Positions 23,142-29,649 of a stretch of 30,629 nt of DNA are shown in pieces. The stretch comes from CAYMUN01 sp964640775 (GTDB lineage: Bacteria > Patescibacteriota > Saccharimonadia > Saccharimonadales > UBA4665). A program made the position numbers and the translations under genes. The stretch is from positions 1 through 30,629 of the forward strand of contig CAZXIT010000004.1 in NCBI GenBank assembly GCA_964640775.1, in the 5' to 3' direction. Each line of letters starts with the position of its first letter. Position 1 is the stretch's first letter. The notes beneath the pieces were generated by a model. That model searched no databases. It saw only the letters and a program-made list of their open reading frames with translations, and was not told where the DNA came from.

Positions 23142-23627
23142 ATGCCATCGATCGCCAATTCCACCCGTACCTTTATGAAGGCCCAAGTCGAGCCTAAGAA
23201 ACCCAAGAAACCGCGCAAAAAACTCAAGCTCACCATACAGAAGCCCAAGGTCGGTTTTGCCTGGTGGCTGGTGCTGGCTTTCGCGCTGCTCAGCGTATTC
23301 CTGTTTGTGCAGTACCGCGAAGCCCAAGCAAAGCTGCATACTCCCAGCACAGCTGCCAATACCAAGCAGGTCAATGACGTTGTCGCTAAAGTCCGCAGGC
23401 TGGTAGTTGTACCTAGCGACCAAACCCCAACGGTAGCCACTGTCGCTCACGCTGAAAAACTCCGCAGCCAAACATTTTTCGCCAATGCCCGCGACGGCGA
23501 TAAAGTAGTGGTATTCAGCAAACAAAAGCAGGCTATTCTGTATCGCCCCAGTACCAACCAGATCGTCACTATCTCTGCGGTACAAGTCACCCCAGCGGCC
23601 GCTACTCCTGCGGCACCAGCACCATAA
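23142..23627 (+). CDS. Single-pass membrane protein with Lys-rich N-terminus (CPR-type family)
   Basis: A 161-residue protein. The first 37 residues are cytoplasmic and very basic (EPKKPKKPRKKLKL), followed by one membrane helix (about 38-57) and an outside domain containing VVVPSDQTPTVATVAHAEKL, TFFANARDGDKVVVFSK and AILYRPSTNQIVTIS. This outside motif set (PTVATV, FFxNAxxGDKV, ILYRPSxNxI) is one I associate with small membrane proteins common in CPR genomes; their function is not established. The protein ends in an Ala/Pro-rich tail. It has its own promoter and a good ribosome binding site after the giant surface gene. The basic N-terminus could contact nucleic acid or lipid (inference). 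Confidence 0.82.
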   Translation: MPSIANSTRTFMKAQVEPKKPKKPRKKLKLTIQKPKVGFAWWLVLAFALLSVFLFVQYREAQAKLHTPSTAANTKQVNDVVAKVRRLVVVPSDQTPTVATVAHAEKLRSQTFFANARDGDKVVVFSKQKQAILYRPSTNQIVTISAVQVTPAAATPAAPAP

Positions 23628-23634
23628 TTCCGAT

Positions 23635-23686
23635 GCAGCATTCAGCAAGCAGCTGCCAGAATGATTTTAAACTGCTGCTGCACTGC
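23635..23686. terminator. Possible bidirectional terminator between convergent genes
   Basis: GCAG, CAGCA and GCAG on the left (23635-23652) pair in order with CTGC, TGCTG and CTGC on the right (23672-23686), about 13 base pairs with small internal loops. It lies between the plus-strand membrane protein and the minus-strand kinase. No long T-run follows. Confidence 0.35.
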
Positions 23687-23687
23687 G

Positions 23688-24440
23688 TTAACGGGGCGTC
23701 AAGCGCAGCCTGGCGGTAAAAGCAGTGCCATGCTCAGCTGAGCTTATCACTGTAATTGAGCCGCCAAAATCATTTTCAACATATTGCCTGACAACAGCCA
23801 AGCCGATGCCGATACCCTGTCCATCCTCGCCCTTGGTGCTATAAAATGGTTCAAAAACCTGGCTCATTCGCTCAGCGGGAATGCCTGAACCATGGTCAAT
23901 GACCCGAATCAGCAGCCACTGCTGCCTGCTGTCAATTCTGACCGTGACAAGCCTGGAGGTGCAGTCTCGACTAGCGGTATCGTAGGCGTCGGTGGCATTA
24001 ATAATCAGGTTGGCCAAGATTTGCTGGAACTTCACCGGATCACCAAATATTTTGTAGTCGGCCGACGCCTCAATCTGGAGCTGGACTGCCTTTCGACGGG
24101 CCAAAGGCGCCAGCACCTGCCTGACTTGATTGACCTGTGCTCTGACACAAAAACGCGTAACCTGGCTTTCGTGCCGGACCTGCTGCCGAGCTGCTTCGAC
24201 GTAGCTTTTTAGGAGCAGTATAGTACGCTTGGCCTGTTGAACATTTTTGGAATGCCGGCTATCGTGCTGCTCAAGGTACAGCAGAGCAGCTGCCAATGGA
24301 TTGCTGATCTCGTGCAGCAGGCTGGCACTCAGCCGGCCAAGCTCAGCAAAGTGCTCCAGCTGGCGCAAACCATCTTGCTGCGAGCTGGCCGGCATAACGA
24401 TTGCAGCAGACTCAGCAAGTGCCGGATCGCTGGCCGCCAC
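23688..24440 (-). CDS. Soluble sensor histidine kinase
   Basis: A 250-residue two-component kinase with no membrane segment and no recognisable sensor domain. It has about 25 leading residues, then the HisKA dimerisation helix with His43 in SASLLHEISNPLAAAL. The ATPase domain shows the N box LANLIINATDAYD (Asn148), G1 DHGSGIP, the F box FEPFYSTKG and G2 GQGIGIGLAVVRQYV. It autophosphorylates and passes phosphate to the adjacent OmpR-type regulator. Preferred start: GTG at 24440, 4 bases after the regulator stop, with GAGGGGA nine bases upstream; TTG 24458 would add six residues and overlap the regulator. The signal must be cytoplasmic or come from a partner protein. Confidence 0.9.
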   Translation of the reverse strand: MAASDPALAESAAIVMPASSQQDGLRQLEHFAELGRLSASLLHEISNPLAAALLYLEQHDSRHSKNVQQAKRTILLLKSYVEAARQQVRHESQVTRFCVRAQVNQVRQVLAPLARRKAVQLQIEASADYKIFGDPVKFQQILANLIINATDAYDTASRDCTSRLVTVRIDSRQQWLLIRVIDHGSGIPAERMSQVFEPFYSTKGEDGQGIGIGLAVVRQYVENDFGGSITVISSAEHGTAFTARLRLTPR

Positions 24441-24444
24441 GAGA

Positions 24445-25161
24445 TCAGTTCCCCTCAATACTTATAGGTTCGACGAGCTTCATACGATAGCCTAATCCGT
24501 GGACGGTTTGGATCAGCGGTTCCTCAAATGGCCGATCAATTTTATCTCGCAGGTATTTGATGTGCACGTCAATGGTGTTTGTCCAAGGATCTTCACCCCC
24601 AGACCAGGCATGCCGAGTGAGTGTACCTCGACTGACGACACTGCCAGCGTACTCCATGAGACATTCTAGCAGCGCGAATTCCTTGCGGCGCAATGCGATG
24701 GTGATTCCCTCTCGCTTGATGGTGTGCGTTTGGCGGTCAAGACATAAGCCGTTGACATTCATTTGCCTTGCCAGCTGCGTCACCTGGCCGGTATTGCGGG
24801 TTAGAACCCGCAAGCGGGCCTTAAGTTCACCAAGACTAAACGGCTTGCTCAGATAATCGTTTGCGCCGGCATCCAGCAAGTTGATCTTGGTCAGGACTTG
24901 GCACTCGCCGCTTAAAATCAAAATCGGGACTCTGATGCCCCGAAACCGCATTTGCTGGCAGACTGCCAAGCCAGATATGTCCGGCAAGTTGAGGTCAAGG
25001 ATAATAGCGCCGTACTCGCGATTATCAATCTGGAACAAGGCTTGTTCGCCTGAAGTTACTAGGTCAACAGCGTAGCTATTGCGAAGCGCCAATGACAGAG
25101 CACGAGCAATATTGGTATCATCATCGACAAGCAGGATTTTCGGTAGTTGCATGTTGCTCAT
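24445..25161 (-). CDS. OmpR/PhoB-family response regulator
   Basis: A 238-residue transcription factor. The receiver domain (about 7-120) has the acidic pocket VDDD, the phosphorylation site Asp56 in ILDLNLPD, Ser84 and Lys106 in LSKPF. The winged-helix DNA-binding domain (about 135-230) has the typical RRKEFALLECL, TIDVHIKYLRDKI and IQTVHGLGYRM. The ATG at 25161 has AGG five bases upstream; a GTG at 25167 is an alternative. The kinase follows directly. The neighbouring dismutase and oxidase suggest, but do not show, a redox-related regulon. Confidence 0.95.
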   Translation of the reverse strand: MSNMQLPKILLVDDDTNIARALSLALRNSYAVDLVTSGEQALFQIDNREYGAIILDLNLPDISGLAVCQQMRFRGIRVPILILSGECQVLTKINLLDAGANDYLSKPFSLGELKARLRVLTRNTGQVTQLARQMNVNGLCLDRQTHTIKREGITIALRRKEFALLECLMEYAGSVVSRGTLTRHAWSGGEDPWTNTIDVHIKYLRDKIDRPFEEPLIQTVHGLGYRMKLVEPISIEGN

Positions 25162-25212
25162 TATCACCTACAAACATTAAAAAAGAATTAACTTCTTGTT
25201 TTTTGTGAGATG

Positions 25213-25241
25213 AGTATATTACAAATTAGTAAAATTGTCTA
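25213..25241 (-). promoter_or_regulatory. Promoter of the two-component operon
   Basis: On the minus strand TAGACA (25241-25236), 17 bases, TATACT (25218-25213), in an AT-rich gap between the dismutase stop and the regulator start. The leader would be about 45 bases. Confidence 0.65.
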
Positions 25242-25262
25242 GAAAATACTATGCTAAATAAT

Positions 25263-25862
25263 TTAACTGGGGTTTCGGAAACGGGATTGGACTTCGTCCC
25301 AGTTGACGACATGCCACCAGGCCTTGATGTAATCGGCGCGTTTATAGGTGTAGTCGAGGTAGTAGGCGTGTTCCCAGACATCGAGGCCGAGGAGTGGTTC
25401 CAGGCCGCCACTATTGAGGGGGGAGTCTTGGTTGGGGGTGGTGACGATCGACAGGTCGGGCTGCAGCCAGGCCCAGCCGCTGCCAAAAACGCCGAGGGCT
25501 TTGGCGCCAAAGGCGTCCATGAAGCCTTGGTAGTCGCCGTACTTGGCTGTGAGGGCGTCGGCAAGGGAACCGGTCGGTTCCTGGCTGCCGTCAGGGGACA
25601 TGAATTTCCAAAATAGGCTGTGGTTGTAGTGTCCGCCGCCGTGGTTGCGAACGGCAGTGCGGATAGTCTCAGGCACGGCATCAAGATCGCGGAGCAGGTC
25701 TTCAAGGGAGGTTGATGCCAGCTCGGGGGCTTGTTCGAGAGCGGCGTTGAGCTTGTCGACATAGGTCTGGTGGTGCCGGCTATGGTGCAGCTCCATGATG
25801 TCCTTGCTGATGTATTTGCCAAAGGCGTCGTAGCCATAGGGCAGATCGGGCAGTGTGTACAT
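25263..25862 (-). CDS. sodA: Superoxide dismutase, Mn/Fe family, Mn-type residues
   Basis: Cytoplasmic enzyme converting superoxide to hydrogen peroxide and oxygen; 199 residues, no signal peptide. Metal ligands are all present: His26 (MELHHSRHH), His81 (HYNHSLFW), Asp161 and His165 (LDVWEHAYY). The second-shell residues point to manganese: glycines at 75-77 before HYNH and Gln145 in NQDSPL, where iron enzymes normally place the glutamine elsewhere. Cambialistic use of iron is possible. A GGAGGGA ribosome binding site 8 bases before the ATG supports the start, and a minus-strand TATAAT lies at 25896-25891. No catalase is visible in the window. Confidence 0.97.
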   Translation of the reverse strand: MYTLPDLPYGYDAFGKYISKDIMELHHSRHHQTYVDKLNAALEQAPELASTSLEDLLRDLDAVPETIRTAVRNHGGGHYNHSLFWKFMSPDGSQEPTGSLADALTAKYGDYQGFMDAFGAKALGVFGSGWAWLQPDLSIVTTPNQDSPLNSGGLEPLLGLDVWEHAYYLDYTYKRADYIKAWWHVVNWDEVQSRFRNPS

Positions 25863-25890
25863 GTGATTAATCCCTCCGCTTAAGTCTATA

Positions 25891-25896
25891 ATTATA
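25891..25896 (-). promoter_or_regulatory. -10 box of sodA
   Basis: A perfect TATAAT on the minus strand, about 30 bases before the sodA start. It lies within the shared divergent region with the flavokinase promoter; no strong -35 is seen. Confidence 0.5.
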
Positions 25897-25899
25897 CGC

Positions 25900-25905
25900 T
25901 ATACT
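25900..25905 (+). promoter_or_regulatory. -10 box of flavokinase gene, leaderless
   Basis: TATACT ends six bases before the ATG at 25912, so transcription should start at or next to the A of the start codon. No ribosome binding site could be accommodated. The box nearly abuts the sodA -10 on the other strand. Confidence 0.55.
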
Positions 25906-25911
25906 TATCCC

Positions 25912-26304
25912 ATGCAGCAGCCCTTGCCCCAAAAAATGAACGGCGTGGTTTGCCGCTACAAAGGCAACGGCCGCAAGCTCGGCTACCCGACTGCCAATAT
26001 CGCGGCGGCTGCCAAGCTGAAAGACGGCGTCTACTTTGGCTACGCCGACCTGGACAGCTTCAAGCATCACCCGGCGCTCATTTTTGTCGGTACGCCGACG
26101 ACTATGGGCGACACCGAGCGGCGGCTAGAAGTGCATTTGCTGGATATTCCTGATACGGATTATTACGACCAGCAGCTGGCTGTTTCACTCGAGCATTACC
26201 ATCGCCCCAACCGGACATTTGACGGTGTCGAAGCGCTTCGGACTGTGATGCGCGACGATGAGGCTGCGGGCCGCCAATGGTTTATTGATCAGTCAGGCGC
26301 CTGA
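25912..26304 (+). CDS. Stand-alone riboflavin kinase domain
   Basis: A 130-residue protein matching the flavokinase half of bifunctional RibF. Features are GNGRKLGYPTANI, DGVYFGYADL, a GTPTTMGDTERRLEVHLLD stretch with the expected acidic/His segment, and the closing FDGVEALRTVMRDDEAA. It would phosphorylate riboflavin to FMN in the cytoplasm. The N-terminal FMN adenylyltransferase domain of bacterial RibF is absent, so FAD formation would need another enzyme. Its last 23 bases overlap tail to tail with the glutamate dehydrogenase gene. The identification rests on motifs; some CPR proteins of this type might act on other substrates. Confidence 0.8.
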   Translation: MQQPLPQKMNGVVCRYKGNGRKLGYPTANIAAAAKLKDGVYFGYADLDSFKHHPALIFVGTPTTMGDTERRLEVHLLDIPDTDYYDQQLAVSLEHYHRPNRTFDGVEALRTVMRDDEAAGRQWFIDQSGA

Positions 26305-27490
26305 TAGCGATCACAAAGGCCGCTTCCTTCAGCGATATGTCGTCCTGTTCGGATACTTTATAGACATCATCGACAGCGTCGGTCATATAGGTTTCGAGCT
26401 TGTCGTTGACTGTTTTGAGATCCCAGTGCTGGTCCTGCATATTTTGCTGCCATTCCAGGTAGCTGACGATGACACCGCCGGCGTTGGCGATGATATCGGG
26501 AAGAATGACGGCTCCCCGCTCGGTCAGATGATTATACGCGGCCTCGTTGACGGGAGCGTTGGCTAGTTCGATGATGTAGCGGGCTTTGACCTGCTCCATA
26601 TTGTCGGCGGTGACTGCATCGCCGAGAGCGGCCAGCACTAAAATATCGACGTTGAGGCCGATAAGCTCTTCATTAGTAATGATGTCGGTACCGGGAGCCG
26701 TATAGTCGGCAAAGCGCTGGCGGCCAGCTTTATATTTATCAAGCTTCCTAGCACTGAGGCCGGCTGCATCGTACAGAGCGGCGCCGGAGTCGCTAGTGGC
26801 GACTAATTTCCAATTGGGCTGGGTTTGCTCAGCCAGCGTAGCAAAAAACGAGCCGACATTGCCAAAGCCCTGGACGGCCACGCTCAGCTGGTCGTCGGCT
26901 TTGCCAAGATGTTTGAGCAGCTGGCGCAAGGCAATTAATCCGCCGCGGCCGGTCGCGGCGTCGCGGCCTTCGCTGCCGCCGCCTGCCAGTGTCTTGCCGG
27001 TAAAGCTCGCCCGATTGGTATCGCCAGTCTGTTTCTGGAATTCATCAACCATCCAGTCAATAATTTGGGGGTTGGTGTTGACATCCGGTGCCGGGATGTC
27101 CTTGTCCGGACCGATGTGCGGTGCCAGGTGGGCGCTATAGGCTCGGCTCAATTCTTCAAGTTCGGTCTCGGACAGCTGGCGAGGGTCCACCGAGATACCG
27201 CCCTTCCCGCCACCGAGCGGCAGGCCAACTGCGGCCGTTTTCATGCTCATGAGGGTTGCCAGAGCGGTCACTTCATCGAGATTAACCTCAGGATGAAAGC
27301 GGATGCCGCCCTTGTACGGACCGCGCTTGTTGTTGTGCTGTACCCGGTAGGCCTTGTACGACTTGCCATTTTTTAGCTTCACATCAAAACTATGCTCGGC
27401 ATCGGCTTTGAGCAGGGTTTCGATCGTATCATTACTGAGGTCAAGGCGCTGGCCGACACGGCGGATAAGGGACTGGGCAGTTTCAAGCAT
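26282..27490 (-). CDS. gdhA: Glutamate dehydrogenase (Glu/Leu/Phe/Val family)
   Basis: A 402-residue enzyme interconverting glutamate and 2-oxoglutarate plus ammonia with NAD(P). The substrate domain contains YKGGIRFHPEVNLDEV, the lysine-rich PLGGGKGGI with catalytic Lys96, and PAPDVNT with Asp136 region acids. The Rossmann domain follows GGSEGRDAATGRGG and contains VQGFGNVGS (206-214). Asp in ATSDSG after strand two suggests NAD or dual use. The Glu-specific closing segment ANAGGVIVSYLEWQQN is typical. In a fermenting, host-dependent cell it could link amino-acid use to redox balance. The promoter has an extended -10 only nine bases before the start, so the mRNA is probably leaderless. Confidence 0.96.
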   Translation of the reverse strand: MLETAQSLIRRVGQRLDLSNDTIETLLKADAEHSFDVKLKNGKSYKAYRVQHNNKRGPYKGGIRFHPEVNLDEVTALATLMSMKTAAVGLPLGGGKGGISVDPRQLSETELEELSRAYSAHLAPHIGPDKDIPAPDVNTNPQIIDWMVDEFQKQTGDTNRASFTGKTLAGGGSEGRDAATGRGGLIALRQLLKHLGKADDQLSVAVQGFGNVGSFFATLAEQTQPNWKLVATSDSGAALYDAAGLSARKLDKYKAGRQRFADYTAPGTDIITNEELIGLNVDILVLAALGDAVTADNMEQVKARYIIELANAPVNEAAYNHLTERGAVILPDIIANAGGVIVSYLEWQQNMQDQHWDLKTVNDKLETYMTDAVDDVYKVSEQDDISLKEAAFVIAIRRLTDQ

Positions 27491-27499
27491 ATCGCTACT

Positions 27500-27508
27500 A
27501 TCATAGCA
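27500..27508 (-). promoter_or_regulatory. Extended -10 promoter of gdhA, leaderless
   Basis: On the minus strand TGC then TATGAT (27505-27500), ending nine bases before the gdhA ATG. No ribosome binding site is seen. Confidence 0.5.
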
Positions 27509-27537
27509 GACGGTGCAAGCAAAAACCCCTGATCACG

Positions 27538-27543
27538 TATACT
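27538..27543 (+). promoter_or_regulatory. -10 box of PGPGW-type gene, leaderless
   Basis: TATACT ends eight bases before the ATG at 27552. It is divergent from, and about 30 bases away from, the gdhA -10. Confidence 0.5.
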
Positions 27544-27551
27544 GTTAAGAT

Positions 27552-27797
27552 ATGAACCTGATAGTAAAATACCTGCGCAAAATCATCGTGTTTATAATCG
27601 GGATAGTGGTCTTTATTCTCGGTGTTATTTTAATCCCGCTGCCGGGGCCTGGCCTGCTGGTCTGCTTTGCCGGCTTGTTTATCCTCTCGTTAGAATTTGA
27701 CTGGGCCAAACCCTATCTTGAGCGTACCAAAAGTGAAATGAACAAGGTAATTAGCAAAGCCAAAGCTCGCCAGAGCAAGATCAATAAAAAACAGTAA
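27552..27797 (+). CDS. Small PGPGW-type membrane protein
   Basis: An 81-residue protein with two hydrophobic segments (about 9-30 and 34-47) around LIPLPGPGLLVCFAGLFIL, followed by EFDWAKPYLERTK and a basic tail (KAKARQSKINKKQ). This is the pattern of the putative transmembrane PGPGW family, whose function is not established. No ribosome binding site is visible. It converges on the cyo operon with a hairpin between them. Confidence 0.85.
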   Translation: MNLIVKYLRKIIVFIIGIVVFILGVILIPLPGPGLLVCFAGLFILSLEFDWAKPYLERTKSEMNKVISKAKARQSKINKKQ

Positions 27798-27800
27798 TTA

Positions 27801-27828
27801 TGCTCTGCAGGAATGCTGCAGGCAGCAA
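27801..27828. terminator. Hairpin between convergent genes
   Basis: TGCTCTGCAG and CTGCAGGCAGCA form a stem (two CTGCAG copies pair around GAATG, with outer TGCT/AGCA pairs after a small bulge). It lies between the PGPGW-type gene and the end of cyoE, and could act in both directions. No T-run follows. Confidence 0.5.
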
Positions 27829-27843
27829 CAGCACTATCCCTAT

Positions 27844-28716
27844 CTACATGAAGCTGTCGATGGCGATAGTCACGCAGAGCAGAGTGATGACCAGCAGCGA
27901 AAACAAAAACATGGTGCGGCCCCAGCGTTTATCGTCATGGCTGCGGTAGCCTTTGAGCCCGAGTCCCAGCCATGCCAGGCCAAGCAGGGTGGATACCACG
28001 AGCGAAACGTAGCTGGTGTAGCCAAAGAGAGTCAGTGAAACGGCCGCGGCCGTAAAGGCTGAGATGTAGAACAGGATTTGTATTTTGGTGATCCCTACGC
28101 CCTTTGCCACAGGCATGACCGGCAGTTTTGCGGCGGTATAATCGTCCAGGCGATAGAGGGCGATAGCGTAAAAGTGTGGTATTTGCCAGGCGACGAGGAT
28201 GACAAATAGCAGCAAGGCAGCCATATCAAGCTGACCGGTAACGGCGGTGTAGCCAGCGACAACCGAAGCGGCGCCGGGAATACTGCCGACAATCGTGCCA
28301 TAGACTGAACGGCGTTTAGCGACTCCGTAGATGACGACGTAAAACAGCACGGCGAGCAGCCCGATAGCGACTGTTAGAGTGTTGGTATAAACGGCTAAAA
28401 TCATAAACCCCAGCAGATTTAAACCAGTTGCGTAGACCAGTGCCTCTGTCTCCGAAACGGTTCCCAGTACCAGGGCGCGCTTGCTGGTGCGGGCCATTTT
28501 TTGGTCAATGTTGCGGTCGATATAATTATTGAGCACACAGCCGGAGGCAATCACCAGCGACGTGCCAGCTAGCGTGGCCAGCAGCAGCCAGCTGTCAATG
28601 TGGCCTTGGGAGGCCAAGAAAAAACCTGCCGCCGCGGTCAGCAGGTTGCCGCGAATGATGCCTGGTTTGGTTAAGTCGTAGTAGGTCTTAAACACGTTAA
28701 TTCTGAAATCCTTCAT
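27844..28716 (-). CDS. cyoE: Protoheme IX farnesyltransferase (heme O synthase)
   Basis: Integral membrane prenyltransferase that adds farnesyl to heme B, making the heme O needed by the bo3 oxidase. It has 290 residues with about nine hydrophobic segments. The first Asp-rich motif is LNNYIDRNIDQKMARTSKRAL, the second region is YRLDDYTAAKLPVMPV, and the N-terminal YDLTKPGIIRGN is typical. The chosen ATG at 28716 (MKDFRINVF) overlaps the cyoD end by 20 bases; an upstream in-frame start at 28761 would add 15 residues with no support. As the last gene of the cyo operon it depends on the oxidase for its role. The heme supply is not encoded here. Confidence 0.95.
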   Translation of the reverse strand: MKDFRINVFKTYYDLTKPGIIRGNLLTAAAGFFLASQGHIDSWLLLATLAGTSLVIASGCVLNNYIDRNIDQKMARTSKRALVLGTVSETEALVYATGLNLLGFMILAVYTNTLTVAIGLLAVLFYVVIYGVAKRRSVYGTIVGSIPGAASVVAGYTAVTGQLDMAALLLFVILVAWQIPHFYAIALYRLDDYTAAKLPVMPVAKGVGITKIQILFYISAFTAAAVSLTLFGYTSYVSLVVSTLLGLAWLGLGLKGYRSHDDKRWGRTMFLFSLLVITLLCVTIAIDSFM

Positions 28717-29068
28717 CTTTAATAATAAACCCATTTGTCTGATCCGGCGACATATGGTCATGATGATAGTTGAGGTTGTTCATAATCCATAGCGACCCAA
28801 AGACCAGGATCACCAGGACAATCAGCATAAATAAGAAGACAGCCAGGTTCCAGCGCGGCTTTGATTCGTGTCCCAGGTGCAAGAAAAACAGCAGCTGTAC
28901 TAGCAGCTGGACGATTGCCAAGAGGATAATGGCAAAGATGACTGCCCAGCCGCTCGCTAAATGATTTGCGACCATCAGATAAGCTATCCCGGTCAGGATT
29001 AATGACGAGATAAAGCCGACAGTATAAGACTGGAAGCTGCCATGGCCGGTTTCGGATTGCTGGCTCAT
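28697..29068 (-). CDS. cyoD: Cytochrome o ubiquinol oxidase subunit IV
   Basis: Small accessory subunit of 123 residues with three hydrophobic segments, normal for CyoD (about 110 residues). It includes YTVGFISSLILTGIAYLMV, then QLLVQLLFFLHLGHE, a stretch characteristic of the family. It is thought to assist assembly of the Cu/heme centre in subunit I. The ATG at 29068 overlaps the cyoC stop as ATGA and has a G-rich ribosome binding site inside cyoC. The reading frame is open further upstream to 29215, but only this start gives the family N-terminus. The His-rich tail (NYHHDHM) is unusual. Confidence 0.93.
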   Translation of the reverse strand: MSQQSETGHGSFQSYTVGFISSLILTGIAYLMVANHLASGWAVIFAIILLAIVQLLVQLLFFLHLGHESKPRWNLAVFLFMLIVLVILVFGSLWIMNNLNYHHDHMSPDQTNGFIIKDEGFQN

Positions 29069-29649
29069 ACGGCCCCCATCAGGTACACGATGGTGAAAAT
29101 AAAGATCCAGACAATGTCCAGGAAGTGCCAGAACAGGCTCAGCAGCGTCAGGCGCCGGACAGTCGTGGCCGCTAGGCCCTTGCGCCAGACCTGGATCATC
29201 AAAACGCTCATCCACAGCAAGCCGGTCGTAATGTGCAGCCCGTGGGTGCCGACAAGCGTAAAGAAAGCCGACAAAAAGCCGCTGGCCCGCCAGCTATGGC
29301 CCTCTTGGACGAGGTGATGAAATTCATTAAGCTCCATGCCTAGGAAGCAGAGACCCAGCAGCATGGTGATGCCAAAGCAAATCAGTACCTGCCGCTTGGC
29401 AGCTCGTCGGACGGCCAGCATGGCCAGTCCGCAAGTGTAGCTGCTGGTTAGCAGGATGAGGGTTTCGGCCAGCACAAAGGGCAGGCTAAACAGCTCGCGG
29501 CCGGAGGGTCCGCCGTAAGTATTGTGCTGGAGTACGGCGTAGGTAGCGAACAGACTGGCGAACAGCACGCAATCAGTCATGATGTAGACCCAGAAGCCAA
29601 AGACGGTTTTGGGATCGGCTTCAGCGGGGCGGGCAGGGGCTTTGCTCAT
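29065..29649 (-). CDS. cyoC: Cytochrome o ubiquinol oxidase subunit III
   Basis: Five-helix subunit of the heme-copper quinol oxidase, 194 residues. Recognisable segments are FGFWVYIMTDCVLFASLFATY near the start, the GMELNEFHHLV loop, FTLVGTHGLHITTGLLWM, and the final WHFLDIVWIFIFTIVYLMG. It stabilises subunit I and the proton path. The ATG has GGAGA five bases upstream, inside the end of cyoB, and overlaps the cyoB stop as ATGA; its own stop overlaps cyoD in the same manner. Such tight coupling suggests equal production of subunits. Confidence 0.96.
   Translation of the reverse strand: MSKAPARPAEADPKTVFGFWVYIMTDCVLFASLFATYAVLQHNTYGGPSGRELFSLPFVLAETLILLTSSYTCGLAMLAVRRAAKRQVLICFGITMLLGLCFLGMELNEFHHLVQEGHSWRASGFLSAFFTLVGTHGLHITTGLLWMSVLMIQVWRKGLAATTVRRLTLLSLFWHFLDIVWIFIFTIVYLMGAV

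Noticed and set aside
25226..25837. 203-codon minus-strand frame overlapping sodA in another frame
   Set aside because: sodA in the neighbouring frame has all metal ligands and a good ribosome binding site; this one is Ser/Thr/Pro-rich with no family signature.
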